In this document: positions 7,484-11,910 of the stretch, in pieces
Layout: every line of letters starts with the position of its first letter
Numbering within the stretch: the first letter of the stretch is position 1
Assembly (NCBI GenBank): GCA_002449915.1
Contig: DJXY01000187.1
Coordinates: 1 to 11,910 of the forward strand
Reading direction: 5' to 3'
Origin: Oribacterium sp. UBA6992
Lineage (GTDB): Bacteria; Bacillota; Clostridia; Lachnospirales; Lachnospiraceae
Length of the DNA stretch: 11,910 nucleotides
Notes under the pieces: model-generated
What the model saw: the letters and a program-made list of their open reading frames with translations, nothing else
Databases searched by the model: none
Told to the model about the DNA's origin: nothing
Translations under genes and position numbers: made by a program

Positions 7484-8557
7484 TTATTTTATCTTCCAGT
7501 AAAAAGTTCCATTGACATCACTGCGGGTCACGAAATCAAGTCCCATCAGGTATTCCAGCAGACTGAAGGTTTTGGTGACCATCATCTTGTATTGAAAAAA
7601 TGCTCCATCATCGCCGGGAAGCTTCTGTATATGATACGCCGCCTCTGCCACCTCACGCACCGTCATAGGATGGTCTGCCTTTTTTAAGATTTCCTTTATT
7701 ATTGAGGATTTATTCAGATAAGAGTATACGGTAAGATCCACATCCTCACAGATTCTGGTAATCACATTGCCATGCGCGGGATACAGCTTCCAGCCCTCAC
7801 TCTCCTTGCAGTGATGCTTGATCCACGCAAGAGACTGGAAAAAGCCATCCAGCAGAGCCTCATCCGGATAGGTGGTTGCAACGATGGGAGAGATCCCCTC
7901 AATTAGCTGATCCGCCGGAAAGAACAGACGATGTGCCTCATCAATCAGTCCCATCTGCCCATATGTATGCCCCTTTAAGGATACTGCCTTAAGTGCGTAA
8001 TCTCCATAGCAAAAGAGATCCCCGGCTTTTACATCGGTATAGGGAAAGCCCAGTGTCGCAAGGACGCTCTCGCCCTCCTCCTCCACACGCTCCGAGAGGC
8101 GCATAAAGGTACTCCAGATTTCCGGCGTATGATCCGGGTCTACACCGACCGAATGCAGGACATGCTTTTGAGCCTCCCGAGATTCAACTGTAAGCTTATA
8201 CGCAATACAGTCATATGGGTGCCGCTCCTCCTGCCGGTTCATGTAGACACGCGCCCCCTCCTTTGTGAGAATGCTGGCAAGTCCGCTGTGGTCGTGATGC
8301 CGGTGAGTCAAAAATATATCAAGATCTGTGACAGAAATATGCAGGTCTTTCAGCGCCTGCTCGAGAGTGACAAGACAATCTGTCGTTCGGAAACCGGTAT
8401 CGATCATCAGGCTTCTGCCATGGTTAACCCCGGCTTTCCCGGGAATAATATAAATATGGATCTGCTGTACTCCGTTTTCTGCTGTTTTATTGTAAAGCTC
8501 CGTTACAAAAATACCCGGCTCTACTTCTCTTACGGTAGATGTATTAAAATCTGACAT
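7484..8557 (-). CDS. MBL-fold metallo-hydrolase with C-terminal winged helix (LACTB2-like)
   Basis: The product is a 357-aa metallo-beta-lactamase-fold hydrolase. The metal-binding signature THRHHDH gives H85, H87, D89 and H90. H197 (LKGHT), D216 (PADQ) and H262 (PAHG) complete the usual two-zinc site. Residues about 285-357 (TVREVAEAAY, then VTKTFSLLEYL) look like the winged-helix C-terminal domain found in LACTB2-type proteins and related hydrolases. Some of these are RNases and others thioesterases. The substrate cannot be told from the sequence. No signal peptide is seen, so it is cytoplasmic. The ATG has a GGAG about ten bases upstream. It is the first gene of an operon with the ABC-F gene ten bases downstream, which could hint at an RNA-linked task, but that is inference from context. 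Confidence 0.9.
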   Translation of the reverse strand: MSDFNTSTVREVEPGIFVTELYNKTAENGVQQIHIYIIPGKAGVNHGRSLMIDTGFRTTDCLVTLEQALKDLHISVTDLDIFLTHRHHDHSGLASILTKEGARVYMNRQEERHPYDCIAYKLTVESREAQKHVLHSVGVDPDHTPEIWSTFMRLSERVEEEGESVLATLGFPYTDVKAGDLFCYGDYALKAVSLKGHTYGQMGLIDEAHRLFFPADQLIEGISPIVATTYPDEALLDGFFQSLAWIKHHCKESEGWKLYPAHGNVITRICEDVDLTVYSYLNKSSIIKEILKKADHPMTVREVAEAAYHIQKLPGDDGAFFQYKMMVTKTFSLLEYLMGLDFVTRSDVNGTFYWKIK

Positions 8558-8615
8558 AGCTTACGTACTCCATGATCTGGCGCAGGCTTTGGAAACCGCG
8601 CAGCTTATACTCCAT

Positions 8616-8621
8616 ATTATA
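8616..8621 (-). promoter_or_regulatory. Candidate -10 box for the MBL/ABC-F operon
   Basis: A perfect TATAAT on the minus strand lies within the symmetrical CCATTATAATATGG. The base stretch at the -35 distance (GTGGTG) does not match consensus, so the promoter would be weak or need an activator. The leader would be about 50 bases. The symmetrical flanks could also be an operator. Confidence 0.35.
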
Positions 8622-8642
8622 ATGGATTTCTGCCAAAACACC

Positions 8643-8682
8643 ACCGTACATTTGAGGACTGGTTATTATATAAATGTACGGT
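8643..8682 (-). terminator. Possible terminator hairpin overlapping the stop of the 133-aa gene
   Basis: Perfect 11-bp inverted repeat ACCGTACATTT / AAATGTACGGT (8643-8653 and 8672-8682) with an 18-base loop. The last base of the stop codon of the 133-aa gene is paired in the stem. On the minus strand it is followed by GGTGTTTT, a poor T-tract. It may instead be a 3' stabilising hairpin. Confidence 0.5.
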
Positions 8683-9083
8683 TAGGCTTTTACATCGGAA
8701 AAGCCGACAGACTCCAGGAACTCTCTTGTAAGATTGCTTACATGCTTCTGACTGTTTCCAAGACCTCTGGCAAATGTCATATCGCTATTATCCGTAAAGA
8801 CAGTCAACGTAACATGGAAATCATCAATGGCAGCTTCATCATTGTCCGCTTCATCTATCAGCTTAAGCACATCCGCATAAAAGCGACTGACCTCCTCGGG
8901 AGCTGCTGTCCGGTCTATGATCCGGGAGGCTTCACCATTGCTTCCGATAAATTTCCGATAGCGAATGTCACCGGACTTAGGGATATCGTAAATAAGATGA
9001 TAATTGTTTTGGGCGCCGTTCATGGGGTCATAGTATGCGACCTCATAGCGCATGCTCTTTACAAGCTTAAGTAAATTTTTCAT
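8682..9083 (-). CDS. Hypothetical protein, 133 aa
   Basis: I do not recognise this family. The product is 133 aa, acidic overall, and lacks a signal peptide or membrane segment, so it should be cytoplasmic. Its composition suggests an ordered alpha/beta protein: strand-like segments (YEVAYYDP, YHLIYDIP, FHVTLTVFTD) alternate with helical ones (SRFYADVLKLIDEAD, VSNLTREFLESVGF). No catalytic motif is obvious. It starts with ATG five bases after the stop of the lipoprotein gene and has no strong Shine-Dalgarno, which suggests translational coupling. The two therefore probably form an operon and may work together, though one is secreted and the other is not. Its stop codon runs into a hairpin. 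Codon use and composition are like the neighbours, with no sign of recent transfer. Confidence 0.85.
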   Translation of the reverse strand: MKNLLKLVKSMRYEVAYYDPMNGAQNNYHLIYDIPKSGDIRYRKFIGSNGEASRIIDRTAAPEEVSRFYADVLKLIDEADNDEAAIDDFHVTLTVFTDNSDMTFARGLGNSQKHVSNLTREFLESVGFSDVKA

Positions 9084-9088
9084 AGAGC

Positions 9089-9418
9089 TTATTTAAATTT
9101 ATGTGCATGGTGTCCCACCAGATCGCTGAGTCCCGGATCTGTGTCAACAGAGGTCTCCTTGGTTTCTGCAGTTTTGGATGTATCAGCAGCGTCTGCAGAT
9201 TTAGAAGCTGCAAATGTCTGCGCTTTGGATGTTTCCATAGAAGCCCCGGATGTTTCTGCGGCAGCTTCGGATGTTTCTGCGGCAGGAGTCTCGCTTGCCT
9301 GCACGCTTACCTGTGCGGTGCTTTCCTGTTTATCAGAATTTCCGCCGCAGGCTGCTAAAGACATGCACAGAATGAGGGCTGCACCAGCTAAGCTTGTATT
9401 TACAAAATTTCGTTTCAT
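9089..9418 (-). CDS. Small lipoprotein, low-complexity
   Basis: The N terminus MKRNF followed by a hydrophobic stretch and LAACGG is a signal peptide with a lipobox. Cleavage before C24 would give a lipid-anchored protein on the outer face of the membrane. The mature part is only 86 aa and consists of Ala, Ser, Thr, Glu and Lys repeats (ETSEAAAETSG) with no folded domain visible. It ends in a His-containing tail (VGHHAHKFK). A 21-base tandem repeat encodes part of the AAETS-type sequence. The ATG has only a distant AAGGAAA upstream. It is followed five bases later by the 133-aa gene. The ordered part may be missing because the protein is a spacer or anchor. It could also be a decaying lipoprotein that lost its domain, but the frame is intact. 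Confidence 0.85.
   Translation of the reverse strand: MKRNFVNTSLAGAALILCMSLAACGGNSDKQESTAQVSVQASETPAAETSEAAAETSGASMETSKAQTFAASKSADAADTSKTAETKETSVDTDPGLSDLVGHHAHKFK
9247..9285 (-). repeat. 21-base tandem repeat inside the lipoprotein gene
   Basis: The 18-base unit CGGATGTTTCTGCGGCAG occurs at 9247-9264 and again at 9268-9285, giving a period of 21 bases (7 codons). In protein it encodes repeated Ala-Ala-(Ala)-Glu-Thr-Ser. Identity at the DNA level points to recent duplication or slippage, so copy number may vary between strains. Confidence 0.7.
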
Positions 9419-9440
9419 ACGGTTCTTTCATTTCCTTTCT

Positions 9441-9485
9441 ATTAACTCTGATATGAATTCTAATATTAACTCTGATGCTAATTCT
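9441..9485. repeat. Tandem repeat in the lipoprotein leader
   Basis: ATTAACTCTGATATGAATTCT (9441-9461, shown here as two parts: ATTAACTCTGAT and a nine-base tail) is repeated at 9465-9485. The 24-base period has mismatches only at the three middle bases (ATG versus GCT). It lies 23 to 67 bases upstream of the lipoprotein start, within the probable 5' leader. Confidence 0.6.
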
Positions 9486-9639
9486 CTTACATATCAGAAA
9501 TCAGATGCATTGTACTTATGATTTGTGACGTAAATGTGTAGCCAAGCTAAAGATATCTGTAAATTTATAAAACATATCTTTTTTATACTAAGCGTGTCCA
9601 GGCTGCTTTTTGAAATATGTCATTGATAAGTGCAGCGGC

Positions 9640-9660
9640 GATAACAAGCACTGATAACAA
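9640..9660. repeat. Direct repeat GATAACAA, 13-base period
   Basis: Two exact copies of GATAACAA at 9640-9647 and 9653-9660 with GCACT between them. Direct repeats of this size with a spacing near one helical turn are typical of sites for response regulators that bind as head-to-tail dimers. It lies about 220 bases upstream of the lipoprotein start. The regulator is unknown. Confidence 0.35.
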
Positions 9661-9688
9661 ACACTATATAAACGCGAGAAAAAGATGG

Positions 9689-9721
9689 ACAAAAAAAATC
9701 CAGTTGAAGTTCAACTGGATT
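9689..9721 (-). terminator. Intrinsic terminator of tRNA-Trp (and probably clpC-radA)
   Basis: An 11-bp perfect stem AATCCAGTTGA / TCAACTGGATT (9697-9707 with 9711-9721) has a tight loop. On the minus strand it is followed by eight T's (9691-9698, overlapping the stem end). It begins two bases after the tRNA. No terminator is seen between radA and the tRNA, so it probably also ends clpC-radA transcripts. Confidence 0.9.
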
Positions 9722-9723
9722 CA

Positions 9724-9794
9724 CAGGGGTGCAGCGATTCGAACGCTGATGAACGGTTTTGGAGACCGGTATCTTACCATTGGATGACACCCCT
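9724..9794 (-). tRNA. tRNA-Trp (anticodon CCA)
   Basis: The acceptor stem is AGGGGTG/CACCCCT with discriminator G (9724). The D-stem is ATC/GAT with loop CAATGGTAA. The anticodon loop CTCCAAA gives anticodon CCA. The variable region is four bases (TCAT) and the T-arm is CAGCG-TTCGAAT-CGCTG. The anticodon stem CCGGT/ACCGT has a C-T mismatch at its outer pair (27-43). CCA is not encoded, so CCA-adding enzyme is needed. It is 71 bases long, with its own promoter and terminator. Confidence 0.96.
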
Positions 9795-9797
9795 ATC

Positions 9798-9827
9798 TCG
9801 TTGCTTTGTTTTCTTTAGCAGCAACGA
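9798..9827 (-). other. Hairpin in the 5' leader of tRNA-Trp
   Basis: An 8-bp perfect inverted repeat TCGTTGCT / AGCAACGA (9798-9805 and 9820-9827) has a 14-base A-rich loop. It is not followed by a T-run, so it is not a terminator. With a start near 9826 it would form the very 5' end of the precursor tRNA, removed by RNase P. Confidence 0.55.
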
Positions 9828-9832
9828 CAGTA

Positions 9833-9861
9833 AATATACCTTATTTCTTTAATATTGTCAA
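9833..9861 (-). promoter_or_regulatory. Promoter of tRNA-Trp inside the end of radA
   Basis: On the minus strand a perfect TTGACA (9856-9861), exactly 17 bases, and TATATT (9833-9838) form a strong sigma-A promoter. The -35 box overlaps the last codons of radA and the -10 box lies just after its stop. Transcription would start near 9826. Confidence 0.75.
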
Positions 9862-11226
9862 TGCTTCTCTGATATTTTTTACAGGGACGATTTCAACGTC
9901 AGGATTTTCAGGGAACTGGATCCGATCCTTATGATAGTACGGCATGACAATTTTATGAAATCCCAGGCGGGCAGCTTCCTCCATACGCTGCTCAGCTGAT
10001 GAGACAGCACGCACCTCACCTGACAGCCCCACCTCTCCAAAAATCATGACATCATCCGGAACCGGAATATTTCTCCATGAGGAAATCAGTGCCATTACGA
10101 TGGCGAGATCTGTAGACGGCTCGGAAATTTTAAGACCGCCTGCAATATTTACATAAGCATCGTATTTGGAAAAATCGATCCCAAGTCTTCGCTCAACAAT
10201 GGCAGTCAGAAGGTTCAAGCGGTTATAATCTACGCCATTGGCTGTTCTCCGGGGGTAATTAAAGCTCGTAGGAGCAACCAGTCCCTGAATCTCAATTAGA
10301 AGCGGGCGGGTTCCCTCCATACCACAGGTGACAACTGAGCCGGAAGCATTCTCAGGTCTACCGGAAAGCAGCATTTCCGATGGATTCCGGACTTCCCGGA
10401 GACCGTCTGCATTCATCTCAAATACCGCAATTTCATTGGTAGATCCGAACCGGTTTTTCTGTCCATGCAGTATGCGTAGATTCCCACCGGCTTCTCCCTC
10501 AAAATACAGTACAGCATCCACCATATGCTCCAGCACCTTAGGACCGGCAACTGCACCGTCCTTGGTTACATGTCCTACCAGAACGATGGCAATTCCGTTT
10601 TCCTTGGCAGCCCGCAGAAACTGAGCTGCAGACTCTCTTACCTGACTGACAGATCCGGGAGCAGCTGTCACAGATTCTGTATACATGGTTTGAATCGAAT
10701 CGATCACAACCAGATCCGGCTGTGTTTCTGTTGTGGTTTCCACAATGTTCTCTACATTGGTTTCCGTCATAAACCTGAGGTCTCCGGAAATGTCCGCTAT
10801 GCGCATGGCCCGCATTTTTATCTGCTTAAGACTCTCTTCTCCCGAAACATAAAGGACAGATTTTGAGGCTTCTGCGGCAAGATTTCTTGCCACCTCCAGT
10901 AAAATTGTGGATTTACCTATACCGGGGTCTCCTCCCAAAAGGATAAGCGACCCTACAACAATTCCCCCGCCAAGAACTCGATTTAACTCCCGGAAGCCGG
11001 TGTCCATCCGGTCTTCTTCAATAAGCTTTATTTCATCTATTTTAACAGGGCGGGTGCGTTGCTGCCGGATGGGTTTTTTACCAGAGGCGGCAGAGGAACC
11101 CGCTGCTTTTGCCACGGGTTCCTCCACAAATGTATTCCATGCCTTGCAGGCAGGACACTGTCCAAGCCATTTTGCCGTTTCATATCCGCATTCCTTACAG
11201 AAATAGCGGGATGTGATTTTTGCCAT
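9841..11226 (-). CDS. radA: DNA repair protein RadA
   Basis: RadA (Sms) is a RecA-related hexameric ATPase/helicase that drives branch migration of recombination intermediates in repair and natural transformation. The 461 residues show the expected order. An N-terminal zinc finger has C10, C13, C24 and C27 (CKEC and CPAC). The RecA core has the Walker A motif GGDPGIGKS (98-106) and the Walker B strand LVVID (172-176). The RadA-specific KNRFG motif is at 257-261, and a Lon-protease-like C-terminal domain runs from about residue 290. The length is normal for the family. The ATG overlaps the clpC stop codon by one base (TGATG), with AGGAG nine bases upstream inside clpC, so the two are translationally coupled. 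In many Firmicutes radA follows clpC and precedes disA. Here tRNA-Trp follows instead. Confidence 0.98.
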   Translation of the reverse strand: MAKITSRYFCKECGYETAKWLGQCPACKAWNTFVEEPVAKAAGSSAASGKKPIRQQRTRPVKIDEIKLIEEDRMDTGFRELNRVLGGGIVVGSLILLGGDPGIGKSTILLEVARNLAAEASKSVLYVSGEESLKQIKMRAMRIADISGDLRFMTETNVENIVETTTETQPDLVVIDSIQTMYTESVTAAPGSVSQVRESAAQFLRAAKENGIAIVLVGHVTKDGAVAGPKVLEHMVDAVLYFEGEAGGNLRILHGQKNRFGSTNEIAVFEMNADGLREVRNPSEMLLSGRPENASGSVVTCGMEGTRPLLIEIQGLVAPTSFNYPRRTANGVDYNRLNLLTAIVERRLGIDFSKYDAYVNIAGGLKISEPSTDLAIVMALISSWRNIPVPDDVMIFGEVGLSGEVRAVSSAEQRMEEAARLGFHKIVMPYYHKDRIQFPENPDVEIVPVKNIREALTILKK

Positions 11227-11910
11227 CAGGCATTTCTCCTTTTACGTGTAATAAACTTAAGCTCTGTGCCCTCTTTGGACACAGTAATTCTTACAGATGA
11301 TCCTTCCGTGATCTTCCCATCCAGAATATCCTCTGCCATCGGATCTTCAACCAGCGTCTGTATGGTTCTACGCAGTGGACGGGCACCAAACTTAGGATTA
11401 AAGCCTTTATTAATCAATAATGCGCTCGCCTTGGCATCCATGCTGATGTTAAGCCCCATCTGTTTCTTGGCACGTGCACGTACATCCTTCATCATGATAT
11501 TGAGGATTTCTGTCATATTATCCTTGGTAATAGGATGGAATACGATGATTTCATCAATACGATTCAGAAATTCGGGCTTAAAGATTCTACGTACCTCGTC
11601 CATAACACGGCTGCGCATGAACTGATAATCCTTATCTTTACTACCGTCTCCGGAATCAAAGCCCAGACGCTTCGGACTGAGGATTTCCTCGGCTCCGGCG
11701 TTTGACGTCATAATAATGATTGTATTTTTAAAGCTTACTTTTCTGCCCTGAGCATCTGTAATGTGACCATCATCCAGAATCTGCAGCAGGATATTGAGTA
11801 CATCCGGATGCGCTTTTTCAATTTCATCAAACAGCACAACCGAGTACGGATTTCTGCGTACCTTTTCCGAGAGCTGTCCACCCTCATCATAACCGACATA
11901 TCCTGGAGGA
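11226..11910 (-). CDS. clpC: ClpC-type AAA+ chaperone, C-terminal part (cut by window edge)
   Basis: Only the last 227 codons of this gene are in the window. The reading frame continues through the right edge, and no start codon is visible. ClpC is the unfoldase that feeds proteins to the ClpP protease. The fragment covers the second ATPase domain: a pore loop PPGYVGYDEGGQLSEK, Walker B VVLFDEIEKAHPDV, sensor 1 (MTSNAG), an arginine-finger region FLNRIDEIIVFH and sensor 2 GARPLRR, then the small C-terminal domain. ClpC is preferred over ClpB because radA follows directly, as in the ctsR-mcsA-mcsB-clpC-radA operons of Firmicutes, but the distinguishing N-terminal domain is outside the window. 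The stop codon overlaps the radA start by one base. The codon at 11835-11837 is GTG for an internal valine, not a start. Confidence 0.93.
   Translation of the reverse strand, partial: PPGYVGYDEGGQLSEKVRRNPYSVVLFDEIEKAHPDVLNILLQILDDGHITDAQGRKVSFKNTIIIMTSNAGAEEILSPKRLGFDSGDGSKDKDYQFMRSRVMDEVRRIFKPEFLNRIDEIIVFHPITKDNMTEILNIMMKDVRARAKKQMGLNISMDAKASALLINKGFNPKFGARPLRRTIQTLVEDPMAEDILDGKITEGSSVRITVSKEGTELKFITRKRRNA

Larger units (their letters stand above)
9419..9688. other. Non-coding stretch upstream of the lipoprotein gene
   Basis: About 270 bases without a convincing gene. It holds a near-identical 21-base repeat pair at 9441-9461 and 9465-9485, and an 8-base direct repeat GATAACAA at 9640-9647 and 9653-9660. 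A weak AT-rich inverted repeat AAAGATAT/ATATCTTT lies at 9549-9581. TATAAA-like hexamers exist on the minus strand (near 9567-9590), but none has a good -35 box at the right distance. The lipoprotein promoter must lie here, but I cannot place it. Confidence 0.6.

Noticed and set aside
8589..9074. Plus-strand open frame of 161 codons opposite the 133-aa gene
   Set aside because: The minus-strand frame has better start context and composition, sits in operon spacing with the lipoprotein gene, and ends at a hairpin.
9549..9581. AT-rich inverted repeat AAAGATAT/ATATCTTT followed by T's on the plus strand
   Set aside because: No plus-strand gene lies upstream, and the stem is only eight A/T-rich pairs with a 17-base loop. 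I do not call it a terminator.
11059..11625. Plus-strand open frame of 188 codons across the radA/clpC junction
   Set aside because: It is an antisense shadow of two certain genes, and its composition is not protein-like (Cys, Ser, Arg and Phe runs).
11226..11837. An internal start of the clpC gene at 11837
   Set aside because: The codon there is GTG for a valine in the Walker B strand (VVLFDE). The frame remains open with conserved ClpC sequence to the window edge.
1..11910. CRISPR array, prophage, insertion sequence or defence island
   Set aside because: There is no regular repeat-spacer pattern, no transposase or integrase motif, and no phage gene. The tRNA genes show no integration scars within the window.

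Overview
The window reads as a low-to-moderate GC Firmicutes chromosome segment, most likely a clostridial organism of the Lachnospiraceae type. The basis is the clpC-radA gene pair in its usual order, Gram-positive style ribosome binding sites and promoters, a Uup/YfmR-type ABC-F protein, a clostridial-style PIN-like protein, and tRNA genes without encoded CCA. The taxonomic placement is inference from gene content and cannot be fixed to genus from the sequence alone. I see no phage, transposon, CRISPR array or plasmid function. This is mainly housekeeping chromosome with a few poorly described proteins.

Layout: all protein genes lie on the minus strand, so transcription runs from high to low coordinates. 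From the right edge: the 3' part of clpC (truncated by the window), then radA, which overlaps the clpC stop by one base. Next is tRNA-Trp(CCA), with its own promoter embedded in the 3' end of radA and a strong terminator. A non-coding stretch of about 300 bases with repeats follows, leading to a small two-gene unit: a lipoprotein of 109 aa and an unrecognised 133-aa protein. Then comes a second two-gene unit, an MBL-fold hydrolase (LACTB2-like, 357 aa) and an ABC-F ATPase of the Uup/YfmR type (629 aa), ended by a 16-bp terminator hairpin. The only plus-strand gene is tRNA-Ser(GGA), with a clear promoter and a 20-bp terminator hairpin. Divergent from it is a GTG-started 739-aa PIN-like protein with a very long low-complexity tail. 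After its terminator comes polyphosphate kinase ppk1 with its own promoter, and finally tRNA-Leu(AAG) at the left edge.

Functionally, clpC and radA belong to the stress/proteolysis and DNA-repair set. The ABC-F protein, the MBL hydrolase and the PIN-like protein all point towards RNA or translation-related work, while Ppk1 makes the stress polymer polyphosphate.

The least explained parts are (i) the PIN-like protein with about 490 residues of disordered, charged linker and a small ordered C-terminal module, (ii) the lipoprotein plus 133-aa partner, and (iii) several repeat or dyad elements in the leaders. Whether any of these is a new system cannot be decided from this sequence alone.
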